DNA of 19,940 nt. Origin: Zarea fungicola (lineage: Eukaryota > Ascomycota > Sordariomycetes > Hypocreales > Cordycipitaceae). A model generated the notes under the pieces. The model saw only the letters and a list, made by a program, of their open reading frames with translations, had not been told where the DNA came from and searched no databases. Location: positions 1 to 19,940 of the forward strand of contig FWCC01000637.1 in assembly GCA_900169235.1 (NCBI GenBank), given 5' to 3'. A program made the translations under genes and the position numbers. Positions 9,076-17,168 of this stretch are shown piece by piece (position 1 is the first letter of the stretch; every line of letters begins with the position of its first letter).

Positions 9076-11112
9076 ATGCCGGCAATCAAGTATCCATGCG
9101 CGCAGTGCAAAGGTCAGTGGATTGGGAATTAAATGTCGAACAGCGCTGACTGATGTCCAGAAAAACACGTCAAATGTAAGAGTCCCTGCGGAGAGGTTCA
9201 GAGTGCTCGAGGCATTCTCGCATGCGTCGTGATTGACCTCTGACATGCCGTAGGTGACGAGCAGAAGCCAAAATGCCAGCGGTGTCAACAGAAGGACTTG
9301 CCATGCTCGCGTCCTACTAAAAAGACCGTCTTTAGACACGGAGCCACGGCCCGCTTCGACAAGGACCAGAAATGGGTCAACAGCTCGGCGAGAAAATGTA
9401 AGCGCAAGAGCTGGGCTCTCAAAGAGGCTTGCATACTGACGATTGATAGTTCGAGTACAAACAACAGGGGAGACGTCTCCAGGTAATGAGGATACCGAGC
9501 CGCCATCGAGTCCCCGCAGGTCGGCGAGCGCTCACACGCCGGGGGATGCCGCTTCCAGTCACTCGTCGTATTCCACGCCTGTTGAGACGCCGCAAATCGC
9601 CCCGGAGGAGCTGCCGGGATCGTATGCTGCGATAGGCGCTTCTTTGTCTGGTAATAGGCCGAATATACCGTCCATATCGTATTTGAACTCGGCGCCGACC
9701 CCGCACATTGGGCTACCGGGGATTGCCAGCCTTACCTCACATGAGCCTGCGCTGGAGTTGGAGGATGCCCATTTGCGCCAGTTTCCGCTACAGGATATTC
9801 AGGAAGCCTCTTTACTGCGATATTTCACGGAAGATATTTCACAATGGGTAAGTATTTTTCTCTTTTCATTCTGTTTGTGTCTGTTTGTGTAATTTAGTGT
9901 ACTGACTATCCAGTTTGACCTGTGCGATGAAAATCGCCACTTTCAACTCGTGGTCCCCCTCAAAGCAAGACAACACCCGCATCTACTAAACGCCATATTC
10001 GCCGTGTCATCCCGTCACCTCAGCCGCCTCCCGCAGTACAAGACGCCCCAGGGCATCCTGTACCAGGGACAGCTCCTCACCAAGCTCGGCAACCACGATG
10101 CCGTCGAGTACATGCTCAAGTGCATCCCGGCCTTTCGCCGCTTCCACGAAAACGACGACGACGACTTTCGCGAGAGCATCGTCGCGACGGCCGTCATCCT
10201 GCGGCAGCTAGAAGAGATTGACGAGGATGATGAAGATACCGACGACGACTACCACATGTCGGGCGGCGACGAGGCGTATCTGCATGAGAAGCAAATCAAC
10301 TTTATGCCCATCATCAACGCCGTGCTAAGGGACCCCGCGTCGCAGGCCATGTTTGCGCACCGCAGCCTGATCCAGGCGGCGTACTGGTTCGCGCTGCGAC
10401 AGGAGATTTACCACTCCTTTACGCGTCGGAAGCCCCCGCAGCTGGACCTGCCGCTGGAGTACTGGCAGGGCGCATCCAGGGTGAACAAGACGGTCATGCA
10501 CACGGTGCAAGTGGCGAAATGGCATTGGGGGAGGGGGAGCGATGACGAGTTTTGTAAGTGCCAAATCCTAGCTCTGTTGCGGGTGTGGACTGACAACACA
10601 CGGGTAGTGCGGCTCATGGATCAGCAAAGTTACCTCGAGCAAACTGTCCTGGCAGCGACAAAACCTCTACTGAAAAAGGCGGCGGATAAACGCAAGGGCG
10701 AGATATTTCCGACAATTTGGTACACGACGCATATTGAGCTGACGAGCATCCAGCAGTCGCTCATGGCGCGGTCCGTCCTCGTGTCGGAGAATCCATACCT
10801 CAAGTACGACGGACCCAAATCGGCTGCATTCTTGTAAAATGCTAATAATTATGTTACAGACAGCAACCTTCCTCGCGCGCAAGCTGGCGACAGGTAGAAA
10901 ACGAGGTGCGTCTGCTGATGCTGGATCTCTGCGGCATCGCCCTGTGCCATCCGGCGTGCGCCCCGGCACTTGTCAATGCCGCGATTGGAATCCAGCTCTA
11001 TGGCGACTACTTTACGGATCAGTATGAGAGAATGGCGCTCCGTAGCGTGGTGGAAAAGTACAGGGATGCGCATGCGTGGCCCGTCCGACGACTGCTGGAG
11101 ATGTTTACATAG
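9076..11112 (+). CDS. Zn2Cys6 transcription factor (ARCA-like type)
   Basis: A fungal transcription factor of about 560 residues in seven exons: 9076-9112, 9161-9175, 9254-9397, 9450-9847, 9914-10553, 10608-10803 and 10860-11112. Joining them restores one frame throughout. The binuclear zinc cluster sits at the N-terminus with C8, C11, C18, C25, C28 and C35 (C-x2-C-x6-C-x6-C-x2-C-x6-C). It is followed by TVFRHGATARFDKDQKWV, typical of ARCA-like regulators. Residues ~80-190 are Ser/Pro-rich. The rest resembles the Fungal_trans_2 middle region, with HPHLLNAIFAVSSRHLSRL and IVATAVILRQLEEID. Asp/Glu-rich stretches near residues 277 and 297-310 may activate transcription or be linkers. The last intron (10804-10859) is the least certain: the frame runs on to a stop at 10837 without it. 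Splicing there gives the family-like end SWRQVENEVRLLMLDLCG, which continues to the stop at 11110. The target genes are unknown. Confidence 0.87.
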
Positions 11113-11973
11113 TATGTTGATGTTGTGCAGTCCGGCACCGGCCAAGTTGGCGAAACCATAACGCGAAAGCCCGAAGCCATTATTTTGAAATTATTAAATA
11201 AATCAAGAAGAACTTCCATCCGGCTTAGGCATGTGTAATGCCTCACCGACCACAAGGCTTCTGTCAAGACCGCAGCATATCGCAGGTTTTAGCGCGACCA
11301 ATTTCCAAGTTTTACGGACACCGTACCAACGTGCTCCCACATGTTACATGTTGCCATTATGTTGTTTTTATGTTGCTATTATCTTACCGTTATGCTGTGC
11401 CTGTGCGCCATGTAATTACCGCCATAACGCGACGGGGTAAAGACATAACGCGTGATGGCATACAAGAGTCGCCGCAAATGGAGTCACTTTTGCCAATGGT
11501 ACAATTGTGCAAAAGCATCAGCACAGGCATAAACTGAACGGCTGCTTTGGTTTGTATACTCTTGGTTATGTATAATATAGGTGCTTATTACGTGGCCCTA
11601 CCCTAGGAAGCAAGATCTTCATGTAATGATTCCTCTGCCCGCTACGCCAATTCTAGCAAAATGTTGGGCATGAACACTTCTTATAACTGTAGTGCGAGTA
11701 CTATTCTGGTTCCTCATTTACGCTTGAGCCAAAGTAGGAAAGATTAAAATAGTCTCAAATAAAGTTTTGTAACTGAATATACTAACTAGGGCTCTGCATG
11801 ATTGACCTGATGAGACCCAGTAGTGTACAAGTTGGTCTAGAAACGTCAGCTAAATGAGACTTTAATATATATGCTGTATTTAATAATACATAACCTAAAA
11901 GCTAAAAGCTAAATGCGAAATACATTATCTGATATATTCAAATTTTAAGAGCATGCCACCATCTTTAACTCAT
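11113..11973. other. Intergenic region, AT-rich, with one repeat copy
   Basis: Apart from the repeat at 11350-11447, nothing coding is visible. The region from 11560 to 11950 is AT-rich with many short A/T runs. It is the shared 3' flank of the convergent transcription-factor and hydrophobin genes. Confidence 0.5.
11350..11447 (+). repeat. Dispersed ~95-bp repeat, copy A
   Basis: It aligns over its whole length with copy B at 12761-12852 in the same orientation, sharing ATGTTGCTATTAT, TTACCGTTATGCT, a TGTGCG block and GGGTAAAGA. Copy A has about 6 extra bases in two places. It also holds a 7-bp inverted pair, CGTTATG at 11388 and CATAACG at 11423, and a second CATAACGCG at 11444. The element family is not recognised. 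Confidence 0.7.
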
Positions 11974-12339
11974 TTAGGCCCCAACAGGATCCTGGCAGAG
12001 GACACCAATTTCTAGGAGCTCCAGGGTGCAACACTTTGCGGCCTTGCCCTCACCAACACAACTACTTTTCAAGTCGTCGGCAGAGGAAGCGCTGCCAGCT
12101 ATCAATCAATTAGTTAGCATCTTCCTCAGAACACTTGCGTAGGAAAATCCAGGTACTGGCTGTATTGGAGACTTACGAGTAGAGCAACTCAGATCGGCCA
12201 GGCCCAAGACATCAGTGGAGCAGCAAGTTGGTACGCTGTAGAGAAGGTCGGAGCAGACAGAGTCACGAGCGGCTAAAATGGAGGGCTGGGCGATGGCAGC
12301 ACCGGCGAAAATGACCATGATATGAGTTGAGCACTTCAT
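11974..12339 (-). CDS. Class II hydrophobin
   Basis: A small secreted amphipathic protein of 95 residues that would self-assemble at air-water or surface interfaces and coat hyphae or spores. The exons, read on the minus strand, are 12339-12177 and 12098-11974. The 78-nt intron has donor GTAAGT, branch CTAAC and acceptor GATAG, and is phase 1. The signal peptide ends near residue 17 (...GAAIA). All eight cysteines follow the class II order: C-x9-CC-x11-C-x15-C-x8-CC-x10-C. The block DVLGLADLSC after the first CC pair is a class II hallmark. Two features are slightly unusual. The C4-C5 gap is 15 rather than the usual 16 residues. The last loop, TLELLEIGVL between C7 and C8, carries two glutamates where most members are uncharged. 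The gene lies between two direct copies of a ~95-bp repeat. Confidence 0.94.
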
Positions 12340-12760
12340 CTTGGAGGCGAGAAATTAAGAAAGTTGGAAAATATTGAAAAGAATGGAAAATTTGGTCAAG
12401 TTATGTGTACATAGGAAGCTTTTATTTTAGTCATTTCAGCAAGGGATGTCTGTCCTTGAGTAAAGGGGCGTGTCTTTTGAGACATTGTCATTTTGGACGG
12501 CAGACTATTGTTTAAATTAGTGAATGAGGAGTTCCCTGAAAGTGACAAAAATTCAACATCATCCCAAAATGATGAGAATATGACAGAGTGCCAAATAATC
12601 TTTGCCAGTTTGCAATGACCGTCAAGGCTCGATCCTGAAGGAGGCTCGCCCTGGAGATCTTGATGTGCGTCACGATGGATTACGAGATGGTGGTGATACC
12701 CACGCTCCACATCGGAGCAGAAAGGGAAGTTCCATCGGGGCTGGGGCATTATTACGCCAC

Positions 12761-12852
12761 GCTGCCGTTATGCTGTTATCATGTTGCTATTATGTTACCG
12801 TTATGCTTGTGCGTCATAGAGCTACGGCCATAGCGGGACGGGTAAAGAAATA
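12761..12852 (+). repeat. Dispersed ~95-bp repeat, copy B
   Basis: Partner of copy A (11350-11447), about 1.41 kb away. Many differences in the first half are C in B against T in A or G in B against A in A, the direction expected if copy A suffered repeat-induced point mutation. The second half shows mixed changes, so this is only suggestive. Confidence 0.7.
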
Positions 12853-12902
12853 GGATTCCGAATGTTCAGTGTTATTAATTTATCTTGTTTTAACATCCCT
12901 AG

Positions 12903-13214
12903 AGCTATTTCCTGCCCTTATTGTATTTGGGCGACGTCATCTCGATATTTGCTTATGATCGATTCCCCTGTCGCGGCGAAGCTGGTCTGGGCTCGAAAAG
13001 ACATTCTGTTTTCTACAAGTCAGTTTTTTTTTTCTTTGGCGAGTTACTGTATGTCTGGGAGAGGGAGAGTGTCTGTGATGATCTGCTTAAGCCAGCTTCT
13101 GTACGGGTTTCTTTCACGTACTCCCACCACGAAGGCGATTATGCGCTTGTGCGGTCTAGAGCTACTAATGCAGCCCTAGAGTCGCCCGATCCTTGGCAGA
13201 TTGCTAATCATTGA
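12903..13214 (+). pseudogene. Possible gene relic or isolated exon, unrecognised
   Basis: An open frame of about 103 codons follows a splice-acceptor-like tract (TTGTTTTAACATCCCTAG, 12885-12902). It contains plausible protein-like text such as HHEGDYALVRSRATNAALE and DPWQIANH before the stop. No start codon, upstream exon or known domain could be assigned. A T-run inside it (13025-13034) gives a Phe string typical of non-coding DNA or decay. It may be chance. Confidence 0.15.
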
Positions 13215-13571
13215 TGGCAAGTAGTGATTCCGACGAACTCTGACACCGCCATGGGCCGCATGCAGGTAGAACTTGGCAGCCACATTGACGGGCGCCTATC
13301 ATTTTTCAGCTGCATTGTATAGAAACATCAGGTTTCCCATACGGGCAAGATCGTTTTGTCTTCCTAAAATCAATGGCAGCGAGTCATGAAGGTCGATTAA
13401 TTTTGGCAACTTTTAGCTGTTCGCCTGACACTTCAGCTGAAACTCTATTGCGCACGCAGTTCTAAATGTTCAGCCAGCCACGAGGCGCGTGCTTGTGATC
13501 AGCTCAAACTAAGTTAGTTGTAAGGTTATTTATCTGGGGTTCCAGACCGATCTTTAGATCATGGCCGCCGT

Positions 13572-13577
13572 TATAAG
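13572..13577 (+). promoter_or_regulatory. Putative TATA box before the HDEL-protein gene
   Basis: TATAAG, in the context CCGTTATAAGTAGG, lies about 90 bp before ATG 13664. Position and sequence fit a TATA element. Confidence 0.35.
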
Positions 13578-13663
13578 TAGGCCGTTGGCAACAACATTCC
13601 CGAGCTATGGCATGCAAGACTGCATTACCGAGTCCGCTCTTCATTTGTTAACTATCGTTGAAA

Positions 13664-15465
13664 ATGCTATTAAAATACAATCTACTATGGCTTGGCCCGG
13701 TGTTGCTTGGCGCTGCCGCACAACAGCCTGCCCAGGGTGACACAGCCTGGGCGTACTTGGTGTCTCACAACAACAAAGCCGCCGCAGGCATGGCGAGCTA
13801 CTGCAAGACTCTCGGGGTGACCAGCGCGGCCGACTGCAACGCCAAGTTTCTGACGCCGCACTCCGGCAATCTGCCCCCAAGCAGCGTCACAGCCAATGCA
13901 GCCAACACATGCGCGGAGAGGGCGAGCCTCTCCCAGGCGGAATCCAAGCGGATTACGGATCTGATGAAGACGGACTTTAACAAGATTAGTCGCGAGGCGT
14001 CGGGTCAGTCGATACATCCGGACCTGGCCTGGAAGACGGGCAACGACGGGCGACGTTTCCGGTTATTTTACTCGATCGCGGCGCGTGAGGAAGCGGGGCA
14101 GAAGATCATAGGGAACCCGATTGACGGGACGAAACAGGCCATCAAAACCGGTATCGTTACTTCTGCCGTGGACAAGGCCCTAGGAGCAGCCGCCGCCGGC
14201 GCCGCCAAGGCTGCCGGACCGGAATCTGGAGCCGGCGCCGGATGGAGCACTGCCCTTACGAGTTGGGTCCTTGGTGCTGCAGTTGCTGGGCTGGGAGGTC
14301 TGGATGCATTTACAGACTACTTTGGGGCCTACACGATGCCTGTAAGTTCCAGCTACTGTGAGAGAGCAATCTATGAAAAGCACTCGGAAGCTGAAGCACA
14401 GGAATCATATCTGTTAATTCGGTTGACTGACGGTGTACACAGTGGACCGCAGGAGTCGAGCCCGACGCGATATTTTACGAGGGCGATACATCAGGTGTGA
14501 GCATCAAGGACGGCAGCTCTGTGGTCTATGACCAGATATTTGCCGATAAGAGTGCCGTTGCCGTTGCAAGTGACAATGCCGAAAGTAGTGGCGGCGCTGA
14601 TAAAAAGGATGGAGACGGGACAAAGGATGACGGTGGTACTAACAAAGACGGCGGGAAAAAAGATGCTGATGGGAAAACAGGTAGCGGTGGTGATGGTGGC
14701 AGCGGCTCAGATGAAGACGTTTGGGACAAGGCCACATTCAACAGCGGCGATCTGCAGCCCGAGCTTGACAACTCGACGCCCATGATCCCAGACGAGACGA
14801 CCCGCACATCGTTCCAGAGGTGCGTGGAAGCTGAGGAAGCAAAGCTCTGGCAATTCGTCGGCAGCGTGACTGTGGACCCCGACGCCGAGTCCCCCGAGGC
14901 CCGCAAGGCGAATGCCCTGCAGCAGCTCTCCAAGTTTGGCATCTGCGACACCCATGTCCTCGGGAGTGCCTTTTGCCAGAACTGGAAGAACGAGCAGGCC
15001 AAGCACCCGATCCCTCCGGACGAGGTGAACAAGGTGCAGACCCTTGTCACCGGTACCCACCTCTGCATAAGCAGCCTCATTGGGCCGGAGGCGTGCAAAA
15101 TTCTGAAGGAGGAGCTGTGGAAGCGGTACGTTGTCCGCGATGAGGTGGCGCAGGTCACGGACGGCCTGTTCACGGTGGCGCCCAACTCGGACAACGCGCG
15201 GCTTCCATTGGCAGCGGACGTGCTAGGGAATCTGGGGAAGAAACTGGTGGGAGACAAGGGGGTCTCGGCTGCTCCAGGTGCTGATTCCCCAAGTGCTGAT
15301 TTCCCATTGCTTGGATCGGCTCGGCCCCCAACGAGACCTGCCACGGCGAAAGAACTGCAAGATGGACTGAAAAAAGGCGCGGGCTTTATTCCTTCCTTGG
15401 GTGCTCTGCACCCTGTTCCAGGCTCCCATCCTGGTAAGGAACCTTTTGGGCATGACGAGCTGTAG
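13664..15465 (+). CDS. Secretory-pathway protein of unknown family ending in HDEL
   Basis: I do not recognise this protein. The exons are 13664-14341 and 14443-15465 (566 residues); the 101-nt phase-0 intron has donor GTAAGT and acceptor CACAG. ATG 13664 opens a clear signal peptide, MLLKYNLLWLGPVLLGAAA, followed by QQPAQG. Residues 20-170 hold scattered Cys (YCKTLG, DCNAKF, NTCAERA) and the motif WKTGNDGRRFRLFYSIAARE. Residues ~175-220 are Ala/Gly-rich and include a hydrophobic segment, WVLGAAVAGLGGL, that could be a membrane helix. Residues ~271-317 are a low-complexity Asp/Gly/Lys linker. The remaining ~250 residues carry several Cys (RCVEAEE, GICDTH, AFCQNW, HLCISS, EACKIL) and a Pro-rich tail. 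The chain ends in G-H-D-E-L, the canonical fungal ER-retrieval signal, which with a signal peptide suggests an ER-lumen resident. A competing intron (15434-15502) would remove this end. Existence and secretion are well supported; the function is unknown. Confidence 0.75.
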
Positions 15466-15502
15466 TTATCTCATTTACTTTTTTTGTCTCTCTATGCCAT
15501 AG
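15434..15502 (+). other. Possible alternative 3' intron removing the HDEL end
   Basis: A GTAAGG donor at 15434, a pyrimidine-rich tract TTTTTTTGTCTCTC and a CCATAG acceptor at 15497-15502 make a plausible 69-nt intron. If it is spliced, the last nine codons are replaced by a short tail ending at 15540 (VPNAIYFKYVTT). The branch site is weak (CATGAC, which lies inside the HDEL codons). Whether it is used cannot be told from sequence. Confidence 0.35.
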
Positions 15503-15795
15503 TTCCTAATGCTATTTACTTTAAATATGTCACAACATGAACCGGAAGCTTGACTTGGACGACAACTAGTCTTCATTCAGCATTTTGGTCTTTGGAGCGA
15601 TGTAAGTTCTATAGGTCATCTTGTCGCCATAAATGCTATCGACTCGTTATTGTATCTATTTTCCTGGCCGGGCATATTCACCATACTGCACCTCTTGTTA
15701 TTCTCATCCACAAACTACTTCTTGCCGACTCGATTATCTGCTACGTTAAACAAGTCAGAGTAGCAGTATATTAACATGCTAGGTGATCCTCTGTA
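15466..15795. other. Intergenic region between convergent genes
   Basis: This is the shared 3' flank of the HDEL-protein gene and the PAH gene. No supported gene or repeat was seen beyond the possible alternative exon up to 15540. Confidence 0.5.
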
Positions 15796-16146
15796 CTAAC
15801 TTGCGGGGAAGAAAGACTCAAATTCCGAATACAAATCCTCATGGCCCTTCAACAGTGATCTTATCTCGTCCCTTGAAATACTGCGCTTCAGTTCCTTGTC
15901 TGCAGTAGAGGCTGCAGATGTTGTGCCTTCTTGGTACTTCCTGAATGCATCCAAGAAACGGCGATACTCCTCACTGGTTTCCTTAAGACGCGACTGTGCT
16001 ATGGTTAGCCTAGTCTCCTGCCGATTTGTGTAATAGTATTGGCATACCTGTACGTCTAAGACAAAGGCAATTGGGCCATTCAATTCTGCGGGATCATTGA
16101 CACAGGAAACGCCATCCGGCGTGGCTTTGGACAAGTCCTTCTCCAT
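15796..16146 (-). CDS. Small protein consisting mainly of a Sin3-type PAH domain
   Basis: A predicted protein of 98 residues, read on the minus strand as exons 16146-16048 and 15993-15796. The 54-nt phase-0 intron has donor GTATGC, branch CTAAC and acceptor CACAG; the earlier AG at CATAG would break the frame. The join yields PAELNGPIAFVLDVQ + SRLKETSEEYRRFLDAFRKY. These match helices 1-2 of a paired amphipathic helix (PAH2-like) domain of the Sin3 corepressor. ISRDEIRSLLKGHEDL and YSEFESFFP match helices 3-4. In Sin3 such domains are part of a protein of more than 1000 residues and bind short helices of transcription factors. Here there is almost nothing else: about 18 residues before and none after. 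It could act as a competitor of full Sin3, or it may be a relic. An upstream 60-codon frame (16404-16222) might be a lost first exon, but I found no good splice joining them. Confidence 0.68.
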   Translation of the reverse strand: MEKDLSKATPDGVSCVNDPAELNGPIAFVLDVQVCQYYYTNRQETRLTIAQSRLKETSEEYRRFLDAFRKYQEGTTSAASTADKELKRSISRDEIRSLLKGHEDLYSEFESFFPAS

Positions 16147-16221
16147 AATTGCAAATGTTATGAAGGAGAGAAAATGGCAGAGGGTGGTCCAGTTGCCCTA
16201 TCTTTCAGTAGGCTTGGCCGC

Positions 16222-16404
16222 TTACTGGGCAGTCACAGGGATTAATCCTCGACACGAGGCCAATAAGACAGGCTGCATTAAGCCACGGGTCTTTGCTACC
16301 CCGCAACTGTCAATATGAGCTGGTTCGATTGACGCGCGACAGACGGCCTCGTTACACGCCAGCGTCCCCGTAAGAGGTGTGGAGATGTGAACAGTCAAAC
16401 CCAT
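16222..16404 (-). other. 60-codon ORF with good start context upstream of the PAH gene
   Basis: On the minus strand, ATG 16404 sits in a strong start context (GCTACCATGGG) after a CT-rich leader-like stretch at roughly 16420-16500. The frame encodes 60 residues (MGLTVHISTPLTGTL...) with no known domain and stops 75 bp before the PAH start. It could be an upstream ORF in a shared leader, a small gene, or the first exon of a longer gene. Splice donors inside it (GTAACG, GTAGCA, GTAAGC) do not give an in-frame join to the PAH exon with a normal acceptor. Confidence 0.25.
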
Positions 16405-17168
16405 GGTAGCGGATATTTGATGCTTTGATATATTATGATGTAGAAAAAAGAAAATATTGGAGGAGAGAAATGAGGAACGATGGAGGAATACAGAATGGGA
16501 GACATACGACCCTGGTGGGTGGGTACCGGGCAAGCTTGCCGGTTTTATATGTTTTTCGGTTCATTTGCCACCATCAGGTGAACATGCGAGAATAGTGACG
16601 ATAAAGCGAGGGAGGCGTGCAGGTTTCAGCGCTGGCGCAGAGTGGATTCGGCTGATTTGCCTGTATTCTACAGAGCCTCGACAAAGCTTTCGAGTCATGC
16701 TTGTATTTCCTTTGTAATTGCTTCTTTTGCTATATTGGTGTGGCTATGAGATCCAAGACAACTAGCCGAAAAGTAATTCCCATGCCAGTGTGGTAAATGA
16801 TATGACAAAACAGTATACATACATATGATGTAATATGCACTTTTGCATATTGGCAATACAGTTGTAAATATTAAAAACTCAGCCCTTCTACCAAGTAGGT
16901 CCCGGATTCACATTGGCGGTGTTAATGACGCCACAGAAAAAGTGTCAGCAGGAAAAAAGAAAAACAAGAGGACCGTAGAGGGACGTGTACGTGTCTTGTC
17001 AGAATGGCCATCATAGCAAATAACCACCGGTCCACAACAGCGCAGCTTTAAATTCAGATAACCAAGTAACCAAAAATGATGGAATAAAACATCAAGTATC
17101 CCAAGCGCGTGCTTTGGTATTTGCTAAGCATCTGACCTCAATAAGCAGTCTGCAACGTGCTGAACTTC
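16405..17168. other. Intergenic region, no gene supported
   Basis: The left edge is the likely promoter and leader for the minus-strand PAH transcript. The middle (16800-16880) is AT-rich with TATACATACATATG and GCATATT motifs. The right side is the 3' flank of the P450 gene. The plus-strand frame at 16457-16717 has no protein-like features. Confidence 0.5.

Larger units (their letters stand above)
12340..13663. other. Intergenic region with repeat copy B and a possible gene relic
   Basis: The first part is the hydrophobin promoter, for which no clear TATA box was seen. Repeat copy B lies at 12761-12852 and a weak coding-like frame at 12903-13214. From 13215 to 13550 nothing is visible. The final ~100 bp are the promoter of the HDEL-protein gene. 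Confidence 0.5.

Noticed and set aside
10804..10859. Reading the transcription-factor frame through to the stop at 10837 without the last intron
   Set aside because: The intron signals are good and splicing continues in frame for about 80 more family-like residues, so the short version is probably a misread.
12396..12749. 117-codon minus-strand ORF upstream of the hydrophobin
   Set aside because: It shows no motif, and it covers what should be the hydrophobin promoter.
14526..15344. 272-codon minus-strand ORF opposite the HDEL-protein gene
   Set aside because: It is long only because the coding strand is GC-rich. It has Ser/Pro low complexity and no domain, while the plus strand has a signal peptide, a spliced frame and a coherent end.
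16318..16345. Possible tRNA B-box (GGTTCGATTGA)
   Set aside because: It lacks the final CC of the B-box and no A-box or cloverleaf could be drawn around it.
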